Assembly (NCBI GenBank): GCA_010909165.1
Contig: MU008150.1
Span: 434,001-498,000 of the forward strand
DNA length: 64,000 nucleotides
Source: Anthoceros angustus
Taxonomy: Eukaryota > Streptophyta > Anthocerotopsida > Anthocerotales > Anthocerotaceae
Reading direction: 5' to 3'
Part shown: piece by piece, positions 9,253-20,660 of the stretch
Numbering within the stretch: the stretch's first letter is position 1
Layout of the letters: each line of letters starts with the position of its first letter
Notes under the pieces: generated by a model
What the model was told of the DNA's origin: nothing
The model's input: the letters and a program-made list of their open reading frames with translations, nothing else
Database searches by the model: none
Position numbers and translations under genes: made by a program

Positions 9253-12200
9253 CAGGTGGGCACAGATTAGCAGGAGCAGACAAAGCAGCTGCGCTGTGGC
9301 TCATCCTGATATCAAGCCTCCCAAGGGGCTTGAACGGGATTCCTATCCAGAACGAGGAGGCCGTTCACGCATGACGGTGCAGGAATGAATGGACGGTGGT
9401 CCTCCAAAGAGTGAACCTTCCATTCGCATTCCTGCTCAAAGGAGACCTTCCACTTCTTGCCATTCGCATTCCATTTCCCACCCAAGAGTGGTATTCTGGG
9501 AAGTTCGACCAATCCATTCCCTGCACGAAACTCAAAAAGCCCTTGGAAGTTGGAACTACGGGCGACCCATACCATGGCAAGGGCCTACCGACACTCCGCT
9601 TCCTGAATCCTACCAATACAACCCGTCAGGCTCGTGGAAACACAACCTCGAGCATCCTGGAGGCCGTAAGCTCTTGCAAGTGAGATCGAGATACGGTAGT
9701 GTATGACTATCAGATTAGTATGACCAAAAATAGACATAGGGTGGATGAAAGATATCGTTTATACCTATAGCAGGAATAATTTTCTTTGAGGGAAAAAAAT
9801 TGATAGGAAAAACCATGCGGCAGAGAACAACTAAGGGAGACCATGAGGGTATACCTATAACAATAGTTGTTTGATTTTTCTAAATATAATATTCTTAATA
9901 ATATAAATAGTGGTGAATCTGTATAATATATAGATAAGATTGGTGTAATATCATTAATATCAAGCATATGGAATGAAATTTAAGAGTGCCAAAACTTTGT
10001 TCCATGTACAACATTAACAAGGTTTTGAGTACTTGAAGGTTATATATGTATTTAAAAATAATATTAAATAAATTATAAGGAATGCTATAATGTATGAATT
10101 ATGGTCTATGAGCAATTAGAAAGATCTGTGTCTATGTTTAAAGCCCTTAGCAAAATGAAAAGTTGTAGATGTAAGTATGGTTTGGTGACTACTTGTGGTT
10201 GAAACGAACAAAACCGTCCCTAAATATGTCTTGAGTAACTTGGGATATAATTTTTTCGCAAGAGGCACATTCACGAGATCTAAAATTTTTAGTGAAAACC
10301 ATCATTTTTGATAGATAGTCATCAAAACTCTCACAATTACGAGCAGTGGGAATAGTCTCAGACATAGGATACGTATATTTAGATTGTCTGCAATAGTTGT
10401 TGGGCTTTGAATTCAATGGTGTCGTGACACACAAACCTATTAGTTTGTGGCTATAGCATCCTCTAGAATAGGGCCTAGACAGAGGGTGCCAAGTGAGGAA
10501 GCAATAGAAGAACAATTACCAACACCTACAAATGTTGTAGAAGCCCTTAGGAGTGGTGGAAGATAAATCTAGCTCACTGATAGCGATGGAAAACAGCATA
10601 AGTCAGCGAGAAAACGTCTCCTGCGAGACAAGTTATCTAAATGGAGAAGTGAATGGAACATCGTACAATTGTTACGAAGCAATCCTCCGAGGCTTCTTTG
10701 AGGCTTGCGAAATCTATCAAAAGTAGCAACCCACAAGCTATGAAGCCCATTTACCCTCCAAGGCAGAAGACGGAAAAGTTCTCAGTCAGATTCAAAAAAA
10801 CTTGGAAGAATGTGGGCGGAATGAGTTAAATATCGCAAACCAGAAAGATTATTAGAGCATAAAGATGGCACTAGCAGACCTAGACCTAGTCTTGGCAACA
10901 GATAAGATAAGCGAGCATGAGCAATGTGATGAATTGGAAGCTACGTGTAGCGCAATACATACGTTGGAACAAGACGCAGATTTGAACAAAGAGTTGAGGA
11001 AGGGCCTAAGAGTGTGGAACCATATTGAAGAGTACCTCAGAGCATTCAGTAATTTTGATAATATCATGAAAAGAAGTTACAAGATGAATTCGTAACGCCA
11101 CTGATCAGCACCGAAATGGACTGTGGCCCCTTGCCACAGCCACAAGCAAACGCCGTTGATGATCACAACATGCGTCGTCTGCACCAGGTAGGGACGTTCC
11201 TATGTCCTTTCTTGTGGAAGTGTTTGTGCAATTGAAGGACACATAGCACTTGGGGCTGCCCACAATTCTCTATGAACTAGCCAGTTGTGTAAGTTCTCAT
11301 GCAGCAATGTTTTCTACGCCTTGTTTCTCGCTGCTCTTGTCTTGTCATTCCAAGTTTTTTGTTCCTCTAGCTTGAAAGATGAGCCGAGCATATGGATGTG
11401 GTAAGTGGAAGGGGGGAACTCGGGGAAAGAATCAGGTGGGCTTGAGGGGGCAAGGGGGCAAGGGTAAGTGAGACACACCTATGGCAGTGGAGTTAGGGTT
11501 GGCATATAGGCATTTCATCATGTATCCTTCTTTCACAATTCAATAAGTTTTGGTTTAAGGTTGCGGGTTTTCTTTGATTTCTTCAACCTTGTTTGAGTTG
11601 ACAACGGGGTGTAGGGTTCCAATCTTTTTTTCGTCGAATTTTTATAGTTCCTAGGTATTAGTTTCATATGAATTCCCTCATACTATCAATTTAAAGAGTG
11701 GAATTGAGTGCGGTGTTTCACATAACATATAAAAATATGGATTATCTAAAACCGGTTGGTTACATAGGACTTTGAGTCTCCTTTGGCTTTGGCTTCCATG
11801 GATTAAGTATTTTTTGTGGTCATTTTGTTCATTAGATGGGGATAGATATTACCTTTGTTTGGTTGCCATGAGTCGACAGGACATGTGGCCGATCCTGTTG
11901 CAGGTGTCTATAACCAAGGGGATTGAACATACAGTGAAGGTGGCTGTTCTTACACAAGAGAGATGCGCTTATTGAGAATGTAACAATGAGCACCATAGAC
12001 GCTGACAAGCTAATTGCAAGATTAAACATGATGCAGACCTAAGATATAAAGAGGATTATCATTATTTGGGCAGAAAGGGATTTTTCTAACTAAGCTCCCT
12101 ACTTACAGCTACCTACTGCTTCCAAAATATCATATGCATAAAGAACAGAAGACATGCAAACCACGGAGGAAGAGGAATAAGCGTCACATTGCCATCGCCG

Positions 12201-12530
12201 ACTTGCGAAGACTTTACCTTTTATGTCCACGGAGTTCCTTTTTTTTATCAGTCCAAGCAAAGGAGTGAAAAAAGTGGGAGCAAGTTTTCGATCTTTTGAG
12301 CTTTGACCACGGTTTGTGGTAACACGGAATGATAGGAGAAACTGTCTGCGATGCATCCGCTCGCCACGTTGTTAGCAGGGTAAAACGGCGTGAATCTGTG
12401 CAATACCAGTAAGAGATTGTCATGTGGCACACTGGACGTAGAGAAACAGATCTCTGCTAGCTGTAGCATTCTTGGGAGAGACACAGTTTGTCTGAGCGGG
12501 AGTTTGGAGCAGCTCCCCGTTTTCAGCTGA
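9253..12530. other. AT-rich intergenic region
   Basis: Mostly AT-rich sequence (9700-10520 and 11500-12100) without supported exons. Short open frames occur at 10865-11095 (+, 76 residues, Leu/Glu-rich, possibly coiled) and 10189-10515 (-), both without family similarity I can see. The last few hundred bases before 12531 are the likely promoter of the RCC1 gene, but I see no clear TATA element. Confidence 0.5.
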
Positions 12531-15030
12531 ATGCCTGCCTCTCTCAAGCCTACGGGTGGATGCAGCAGTAGCAGCCATGGCAGCGTGCGCATGTGGGGCT
12601 ATCTGCCTGCTGCATCTGTGAACCGGGCTCCCTTGACGCAGCCATCTCCTTTGCCGCCTCCAGCTCCGCACGAAGGTTGGAAGGCTGTTTCCGGTGGTGG
12701 GTGCGGCTTTGCAGTCGCCATTTCCGGTAGGTATGCCATGCTGGGCTTGGATGCTTGGAGCAGCAGTGGTGGGAATTATGAGCTCGTTTTGCTCTATTTG
12801 CGTTGTTGGCGGCAGATTCTGGGAAAATCTACACTTGGGGCTCGGCGACGGACTCCGGCCACGGCCAGCCGGTTTCGGAGAGACTGCAGGTAAGTGCCCC
12901 GCTTCGTGCTTTGTTGTGCGCATTGCTGTGTGGGCTGTGTGAGCAGGGAATTGGGCCTGCCGCTCTTCAGCTTTGGGTGGTCAGTCCTCGGTATGCGGGT
13001 GGGTGGGATTGTCAGTAACTGTTGCTTGTGACAGGTGCGGCCAAAGGAGTTTGCTTTGCCTGATAGTGCTCCCATTGTGCAAGCTGCAGCAGGATGGGCC
13101 CATTGTGTCGCAATTGCCGGTTGGTTGCATGCTGTGGAAACCACCTGTTTTTTCTTCTTTGACCTGGAGGCTGTGGGATTGACTTGCTCTTCCTGGGTGC
13201 TCAGACAGTGGGAAGGTGTTCACGTGGGGATGGAGTGAGTGCGTGCCTCACGTAAAACTGGAGAAGGAGCAGGAAGTCCTTGCCACAAATTTAGGGAAAG
13301 ACAGTCGAAGGAAAAGTCAAGGAAGGGAGGCATTGGTGTCGTGTGCCGGGGACCACCAGCACGATGGCCATGATCCTGTTTCAGCGACTATGTCAGCCTG
13401 CAATTATGGGGGTGCAGACTCCTCTGGACAACGGCAATTGTGTCCTCTTAACACTATATGCGTAGACAGTCAAGGTGAGGGAGAGAATACGCCTGACACA
13501 GCAGAGCCTTCACTTAAACCAATGGCCCCCAAAGGTTGTGAAAGGATGTCATGGGAAGCAAACAAAAGGAGAAAAATCGGGAGTCTTGAGGAGGCCCCTA
13601 CTCCTGGGCCTGAAGACAGCGTCAGTGCCCCTCCATGTATTGTCAGTTTAGGTGTGGGAATTAGAATCGTCGCTGTGGCAGCCGGAGGACGTCACACTCT
13701 TGCACTGTCAGGTATCCCTCAGTTGTTCTTGGTTTTCCTTGACCCAGGTACCTCATTCTTTGAGAACTTGTCGTCAAACCTCTTATCTTCTTGCATGACA
13801 TGCAGATACAGGCAAAGTTTGGGGATGGGGATATGGCGGAGAAGGACAGCTGGGATTGGGTGCCCGCCTGCGGACAGTAGCTGTTCCGCAGTTGATTCCG
13901 TCTTTGGCATCAGACTCGTTCTGGAATGGTCGTAGCCACATTCCCGGGACTCGCATACAGGCCCTGGCTTGTGGAGGGCGTCACAGTGCTGTTGTCACGG
14001 GTAAATTCACTTGCTCTAAGTCTTACCCCTTGTCTGACCTTCTGCAGCTGCCCCCTTGGACTTATGTATTGCTCTTGGTCAGCTATTCACAGTACGTGGA
14101 ACAGGTCGAAATGTCTAATTTTCCTTGTCATTCACCTGTTTTCCAGATGCTGGTGCACTTTTGACTTTCGGATGGGGGCTCTACGGACAGGTGAGTAGAA
14201 GGAGATCCAAAGTTGTCTTCACGACATCATGATGTAGGTCCAGTCTTGTGTCTATATGCAGATCTAAGTGGTCACTCTGAATTGTCACTGTTGCGCCCTC
14301 TAGTGTGGACAGGGTTGTACAGAGGACGAATTAAGTCCGAGGCATGTATCAGAATTAGCAGGGCTGCAAGTCACAGGTATTGCTGCTGGCTTATGGCACA
14401 CGCTGTGTGTAACTGAGTTGGGGGCTGTCTATGCTTTCGGTGGTAACCAATTTGGTCAGCTTGGAGTCGGTGGCGATCACGCAGAGGTTTGGCTGCATTG
14501 AGCTTCGTTTTCGTTCATGGGAAAAAGTCTGACGATGTGGCGACTCTAAACTTTATGTTGCGTTGTGTATCCATTTCGCAGATGCTTCCAAAGCTTGTGG
14601 AAGGGGATTTGGACGACGAAACTGTGGTGGCCCTGGATTGTGGTGCTAGACACACTGTGGTTTTAACAGGTTGCTCATGTCTAGATATCTTCTTGAAAGG
14701 CTGGGATTTTGCATTGCCACGGACTTCTAATGCGTTTTGCGGATGATGCAGATAATGGGAAGGTTTTCTGCTGGGGCTGGAACAAATACGGACAGGTACA
14801 GATGCATAGCTTACTGTGACCTCCGAGCTCTGACATTTCACTTCATTCTTCTGAACAGCGTGCTTGTTGTGTAACGTGTGCTGTGACAGCTGGGGCTCGG
14901 AGATACGGTTGATAGAGACACGCCAGTCCAGTTAAACTTTGCAGATGGTGTCGTCAAGAGTATCTCTTGTGGGTGGTGGCACACTCTCGCACTTGTACAC
15001 GATAAAGATGGATTGTCTGTTGAGCGGTGA
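12531..15030 (+). CDS. RCC1-repeat protein (UVR8/TCF1-like beta-propeller)
   Basis: Ten exons: 12531-12726, 12816-12889, 13035-13119, 13205-13711, 13806-14000, 14147-14190, 14304-14486, 14582-14669, 14752-14795, 14890-15030. All use GT-AG introns of about 75-145 bp and total 1557 nt, 518 residues. Repeated RCC1 blade signatures are visible: DSGKIYTWGSATDSGHG, GWAHCVAIAD, DTGKVWGWGYGGEGQLG, GGRHSAVVTD, AFGGNQFGQLGVG, GARHTVVLTD, DNGKVFCWGWNKYGQLGLG and GWWHTLALV. Many introns fall just before the D(S/T/N)GK strand, splitting blades at a regular place. A hydrophilic insertion of about 130 residues (about 135-265, exon 4) interrupts the propeller and carries the basic patch NKRRKIG, a possible nuclear signal. 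Plant members act as photoreceptors or chromatin/signalling scaffolds; which one this is remains open. Confidence 0.9.
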
Positions 15031-15252
15031 TGTACAGCTTTAAGTTTCTCGATCAGTTCAGCACATAAAGTAGTTAATCTGGTTTCCAGATTATGAGACA
15101 GCCAGAAACTTTTAAGTTCCAACAATAACCCCTTACCATCCTCCAGTCCAAATCGGGTCCGAATCGGTCCAGCCTGTGACCTCGGGTTTTGAGCACAGAG
15201 AATCAGATGTTTCAGTGCATGTGATCACTAATTATCACAAGCCACGCTGCAC

Positions 15253-15332
15253 TCGATTTCTTTACTTCGACCTAGAAGGGGAATAGGAGACCTCGATTTC
15301 TTTACTTCGACCTAGAAGGGGAATAGGAGACT
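15253..15332. repeat. Tandem 40-bp duplication
   Basis: Two nearly identical 40-bp units beginning TCGATTTCTTTACTTCGACC and ending GGAATAGGAGAC lie back to back, immediately outside the retroelement 3' end. Confidence 0.8.
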
Positions 15333-15990
15333 TTATTATAGAAAAGGGATGGGAAAGACCCATGCACCCCAAAAACAAAGGGGGAAAAACCCAACGCAGA
15401 GCACCATGCAAGGGGACTAGCCCCATGATCTCGCATCTCAAAACTACCAACCGCCCGAAGAACTTCGTGGTCAGGAATGTGAAAAGGCCTACTTACCACC
15501 GATGTCGAAGAAACCGCATCTCCCGCGGTCGCTGTCGTTCTGTACACTACATTGGCCAACGCCCTCTGCAGAGCGATGGAAACCCTCTGCCAGATGAAAG
15601 CAAAAATACTAGAAAGGAGGAGACCAACCCATTCTTGCAGCTGTGATAAGCCTTAGCGCAGGTCTTGACGAACTTGGAGAAATCCTTGCCCATGGCTCCA
15701 TGAGTCTAGATGGCAAGGGGGACGAAGGTGTGCCCATCCTGCATAAGAGAGTACTTGTGGACGTTACCCGTTGCGCAAAGAGAGAGAGCCCAGCTCCCTA
15801 AGAAAGCCGCTGGCGCAGAGGCCTCCATGGCCAACAAACTGGTGCCCCCAAAAGCGACGGGAAGGAACACCTGCCGCTTTGCAAGATCCCCAACCGCACA
15901 CTCTAAAGTACCTGGGCCCGATGATGTCGCCTAAAACCTGCATAAGCTGCTTGTCGAAATCCCTTACGTTAGACAAGAAAATCGGAAGAG
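15253..15990 (-). mobile_element. 3' end of a non-LTR-like retroelement (copy 1)
   Basis: On the minus strand a degenerate coding part (DIIGPRYFRVCGWGSCKAAG, then GHQFVGHGGLCASGFLRELG) precedes a 3' untranslated part ending in TTCTATAATAAAGTCTCC. Both parts match the copy at 42102-42970, which has the longer open frame, and a third at 58480-58870. A 40-bp unit is repeated twice in tandem directly at the 3' end (15253-15332). Assignment to a LINE-like element is by resemblance of the longer copy; this copy is a broken remnant. Confidence 0.5.
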
Positions 15991-16549
15991 AACCAGCTTC
16001 AACCTAGAGCGAAAGGGATATCGTAGATTCAGCGACGTGCTGCTTTCCATAATTGATTCCATCTTCTCTGTGAAGACTTAATAACCAAGCTCTTATGCCA
16101 TAGATTGCACACAGACCTGCAAATGACATCTGCAAATCACGAGCTGCACCTGGGTAGCTCTTGTGTCATGCTGCTCCCTTTTAGACATTGGTATTAAACA
16201 GCGTTTGGGTAGAAAGGGGTTTCTCCGGCAAAAAAGGGTTATGGCTAAAATCCCATCTTTTTTTGGGCAAAACTGCGTATTCGGTTTTTTAAGGCTTTTT
16301 TTGATGGTGTTTGCTAATTTTAATGTGGTGTTCAAACCCGCGCCGCCACACCCTACATGTTCATTTAGTCACAATGTGCCGCATCCATGGTAGGACACCG
16401 CGATTTTGAAGAGGTGAAGATAATCAGAACCGTCAGTTATATGCTATTTGTTTATGTTCGCCGTTCATCCCATACAAGCGTTTTTGTTAGAAAACAGACA
16501 ACAAGAGATGAGTGTGCAAGCTTGTTTGCACAAAATGAGCAAGAAGATC
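15991..16549. other. Intergenic, nothing recognised
   Basis: No exon, RNA or repeat that I can support, apart from the start of the GTGCGCAAA/GCACAAA-type motifs that become frequent from 16515 on. Confidence 0.4.
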
Positions 16550-16860
16550 TAGGTGCGCAAATATGTTTACGCACTCGGGGGCAAGAAGACGCAGGTGTGC
16601 GCACCTGGGGGCAAGGGGAGCCAAGTGGGCGAACAAGTGCATGCACCAGGGGACAAGGGCGCCCAAGTGGGCGAACAAGTGTGTGCACCAAGGGGCAAGG
16701 GGTCCCAGCTGGGTGAACAAGTGCGTGCACCATGTGGCAAGGGGGCCCAAGTGCGTGCACTTCTGTGCGCACCAGGGGGCAAGGGGGCACAAGTGCACGC
16801 ACTTGTGCGCGCACCAGGGGGCAAGGGGGCCCAAGTGCACGCACTTGTGCGCGCAAGGTC
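16550..16860. repeat. 42-bp GC-rich minisatellite with palindromic cores
   Basis: Imperfect tandem units of about 42 bp recur: the CACCAGGGG(G/A)CAAGG core starts near 16644, 16686, 16728, 16770 and 16812. Between cores lie self-complementary stretches such as AAGTGCACGCACTTG and GTGCGCGCAC. Since 42 is a multiple of three, several frames on both strands stay open across the array; these open frames (rich in GKGAQV- or PLPPGAH-like words) are best read as a by-product, not genes. Confidence 0.8.
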
Positions 16861-17615
16861 AAGAAGGGCCTAGGGGCATAAACCCATATGGTTCATGCCT
16901 CCTAGTGCATTCCCAGACGGTTCATCCAAAGAATAAAAGAATAAAAAATCTAAAAAATATGAAAAATCCCAAAAAATACAATTTTTTTGAGGAAAGTGCG
17001 CGCACAAATGCGCGCACTTGCCCTAAAATTTTGGAATTTTTTTGCGCTATGTTTGTATTTTTTTGATATTTTAGTTGTTTTAAAGGGTTCCTTTCGGCGT
17101 TTTCAACCCTTTTTGTGCATCTCCCTAATGTAGATATGTCCTTATCTTGACTTAGCCCTCATCTTTTTTCAAGTGGTTAAAACTTTGAACTAGTAGTGAG
17201 AACCTTTTGCATCTTTTGAATCTTGAGACGTTTGGCGTGAGCCAGCTCCAAGTACAAACCATACCACTCTCATTCTCGCACTGCACGCGGATCAAGAGCA
17301 TCGTGTCAATGAAGATATTATTGTCCCAATGTCTAAGAAACAAAGTCCTGTAGAATTCTCATAGCAAGAATATAGTCTTAGGATTGATTGGTATGAGTGA
17401 AAGGTTGAAGCGCAAACTTGTTTGCGCACCAGAATCACAACAAGCCCTAAAAACTCTAAATGTTTGTACATGTGCTAGTTGTAAGACCTTCTTTTAAGAA
17501 GGCTCATAATTGGATGAAGTTTAAAATCAAATACATTTGTGCACGCGTAAACAAGGCCTAAACTATTCAAAACAAGAAGGGTACCTGTGGAGGGGAGGAA
17601 ACTGCTGCCCTAAGA
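16861..17615. other. Intergenic, with GCGC/GTGCGC palindromes
   Basis: AT-rich sequence containing isolated palindromes that resemble the minisatellite cores: GTGCGCGCACAAATGCGCGCAC near 16997-17018 in part, and GCGCAAACTTGTTTGCGC at about 17410-17427. No gene was seen. Confidence 0.5.
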
Positions 17616-19354
17616 GTGGAGACTGGTCTGCTGGAGGAGGCAGTTGCGGAGGGGGGCCAAGGAACGCCTGCATATGATGGTCAGGAGGTCGGCGAGGAGA
17701 AGGACACTAGCGGCAGCGATGATGAGGAAAGCGCGAGCGAGGAGGCAGATGTGGAGATGGCGGATGATGAGGTGGAGACGGACATAACGACTACATTGCC
17801 ACTACCTGAAATTGGAGAATTGACGGAGCAGTTGGACGGTAAGCCACTAGACAACGTCATTGCCGTGTTGTGCAGGCTGCATGGGCGTGGTCGAGTGTAC
17901 ATGGCTATGAGCCGGTTATGCGATGGAGGTTAGGTGGAGAATGAGGAGGAGGAGGAAGAGTCATCCGATGAGGAAGGACAGTTGAGGAAGGCCTTCCACC
18001 AACGTGTGTTGGAGCTAGTGTGCACGAAAATGGAGTTGATGGTGCCATGGTCGAGCCACGACGACAGTTTGAGGGACAGACTGGTGAGGAAGGTAGAGTA
18101 TGAGTTCCCAAGTATAGATCGCGAGGATATTGTGGCCAGGTTTGTAGGTGCATCACGGAAAAGGAACCACAATGTGGGAAAGAAGGTGCAGCAAGCTACA
18201 ATTATCTGGAGGGAGAAGGGGAAGGATGCAAAATGGCTGCATCCGCCAAATGTGAGCACGAAGGCATGGACATGGGCTGTGGAGCAAGCTGTGGTGACAT
18301 TGCAGAAGCATGGTGGTGTGTGGCCAACACCACAGCAAGCAGCCGCAATGTCGGCAAGACTTGCCAAGCACGAGCAAGGGACCAATCCCTTTGGTCCCGT
18401 TGGAGGGGTTTTTCCAGTAACCCCTTTTTGCACACGGACTTTTGCAAACCCCAAATTGCATGCTAAAAAATCCGAACTAAAATTGGGGGTTGTCCATCGC
18501 CACCGAACAGAAGGTCCACAAAACCAATGGCCTCTCTCTCGCCAGCAACACGGTCGGCCTCTTGGGCAGCACCACCATGCTTCTCCCGATCACCACAGTC
18601 CTCTTTCTCCGGACTCACGCCAAATTCCTCCTCCCCTCCGGATGTCACGGCCCTGGCAGATTCCTCCTAAAGGAGTTCGAGAAACGGTATCTGCAACAGT
18701 GGGGAGGGAGCGCGACACTGGATGAGTTGAAGTGGGCAGCAAGGCATGGATTGGAGAGCATGCCGGAGTACTGGAGTGGTATAGTGGTCGTTGAGGGTTA
18801 ATGGAATGCTTGGTTGTGCGCAAGTTTGGTGCGACGTACTGATATGTAGGACGTGAACTCTAAGTGATGTGTGTGCATGACTGCAGGGAAGAAGGGGAAG
18901 GGAAAGCTGGTGGAAGGTGAAGGCCATGTCAAGAAGGAAGGCACAGATACCAGTGGAGAGAAGGAAGATGGAGGAAAGGTGGCAAACAGGGGGGCGTCAC
19001 CGTCAAGTGATGCCGGAGGCAACGTAGATGGTGGGGAACATGGATGTGTGATGGCATTGCCACCGACAAGGCGTATCACACGATTTATGTCTAAAAGCGT
19101 GAGTAAGGTGGTAAACTGAGGGATTGAATGCTATTTGTTTATTGTCTGTAACTGTGAAAGTGGTGTTTTGGCAGCCTATGGGGCCAGGAGTGAAGGGGCT
19201 AGCCATGGAGGCCAGTGGGTCGAATGCGAGCCCACAGAAGGTGGACCACACCAGGAGGAAACGAGGAGGTGCTGAGCGAAGAGGGTCAAGCAAAAGACAA
19301 CGGGTGTTGAAGCTGCAAGAGGAGTCCAAGTCGGATGTTGGCGAAGGGCTGTAG
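17616..19354 (+). pseudogene. Multi-exon gene of unknown function, with an in-frame stop
   Basis: The reading frame from 17616 encodes an acidic Ser/Glu/Asp segment (residues about 25-55), then a helical region, then after a TAG at 17931-17933 continues in the same frame with a second acidic tract and a folded-looking domain (LRDRLVRKVEYEFPSIDRED, KKVQQATIIWREKGKDAKW, WPTPQQAAAMSARLAKHEQ) to about 18414. Further pieces join by plausible introns: a piece ending at 18796 (LDELKWAARHGLESMPEYW), exon 18887-19098, and exon 19175-19354 with basic nuclear-signal-like clusters (TRRKRGGAERRGSSKRQR) and TAG. Donor GTGAGT at 19099 and acceptors CTGCAG and TTGGCAG fit in phase. I recognise no family. A decayed nuclear protein or a transposon-encoded protein is possible. 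Confidence 0.45.
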
Positions 19355-19889
19355 GCGCAGCGACATAGGAATGGTTGGTAGCAGTCCATGGCTAGGCGGA
19401 ACCCTTGATGCTGACGATGGTGGGATGTAATGATGCCAGGATGTTCGGACCATGCATGCAGAGGTTAGAAACCACGGTGAACGAGGGAGAGAATGCGGGA
19501 GCGCATGCCGAATGCAATCTGGAAAACAACCGTGGCAGGTGGGCCGTTGATGGAGGGGGAATGTGAATGTTTAGAGCCATTTTCTTGCAGACGCTGGAGT
19601 CGCCAGTGCATGGGTGGACCGGTGATGGTCAATCAGCAACAAACAGAGGGAATTGGTCTTCCCACCTTTGTAGTCTAGCATTTACAGGGGTCCTCACGCT
19701 TATGTTCATATCACTTGGAAGACGCACATGTTCGTAGTTAAAGCCAATGGCATCAGTGGCAACAAAGCTGAAAGGGATAGAGGACGCTTGAAGTGTCCAA
19801 AAATTCCAATTAATTTGTCAATAAAATCAAACATATATATATGCAAGGTATGAGAGTGACGTAAGGGTTAGCACATACATATTAGTACA

Positions 19890-20080
19890 TAAACAAGTCT
19901 TGAAGCCTATATACATATATACGTATACAAAGGAGGTAAATATAAGTACACTAATATAATATAAGTATAACAGAAGGATGTGTACATATATATGTACACA
20001 TACTTACACATACTTATGTCTTGAAGCCTATATACATATATAGGTATACAAAGGATATGCAAAGGAGGTAAAATAGGAAG
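19890..20080. repeat. AT-rich direct repeat (TATACATATATA type)
   Basis: The sequence CTTGAAGCCTATATACATAT followed by a TATACAAAGG stretch occurs at about 19894 and again at about 20022, separated by alternating TA/CA runs. It looks like a local duplication in simple-sequence DNA. Confidence 0.6.
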
Positions 20081-20273
20081 AGAAGGATACCCCCGGGGGA
20101 GAGAGAGGTCCTTGTTACAATCATGTTGCAAGAGGAAGAGGGGAAGAGTATAAAATGGTTGTGATAGGGGAGCTCCTTCTCACAGTCATGATGGAGGAGA
20201 AGAAGTAAAGAGTATAAAAAGGGTGTGATAAGGGGAGCAATAACTAGTAGGGTGAGGTGAGAGGAGAGAGGAG

Positions 20274-20660
20274 AGAGACCAAGCATTGTGTTAAGATGGT
20301 GTGAGAAGGTGGATAAGAAATTGACTCCCTGAACACCAAGCCACCAAAGAGTGTTGCAATTTTGAAGTGGTACATGAAGTGAGAGACCAAGCATTGTGTT
20401 AAGGAAGAGAAAAAATTGACCAACTGAACACCAAGCCATCAAAACGTGTTGCAAGTTGGAAGTGTACACAACGATTGCAACAAGGGCAGGTGGGAAATTA
20501 TTAACAATGCTTGTGAGAGAGGGGGTGTACCCATAAGGGTGAGGTGGGAAGAGAGAGTGCCAAGTTCGTGTTAAGATGGCTGCACCAAACGGGGACAGAA
20601 CTGACAAACTTAATACCAAGCCTCCAAAGCATGTTGCAATATGGAAGTGTAACAAAAAAT
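20274..20660. repeat. Three imperfect direct repeats
   Basis: A block containing ACCAAGC...GTGTTAAG, then GAACACCAAGCCACCAAAG, then GTGTTGCAA...GGAAGTG recurs at about 20274-20370, 20380-20475 and 20555-20660. The copies diverge by substitutions and small indels. They keep a minus-strand frame open (20014-20655), which I regard as incidental. Confidence 0.6.

Noticed and set aside
16452-17066. Long open frames on both strands across 16.45-17.07 kb
   Set aside because: They are produced by the 42-bp tandem repeat (a multiple of three), have low complexity, and occur in at least four frames at once.
20014-20655. 213-residue minus-strand frame
   Set aside because: It spans imperfect direct repeats and AT-rich simple sequence, with no similarity and no splice or start context.
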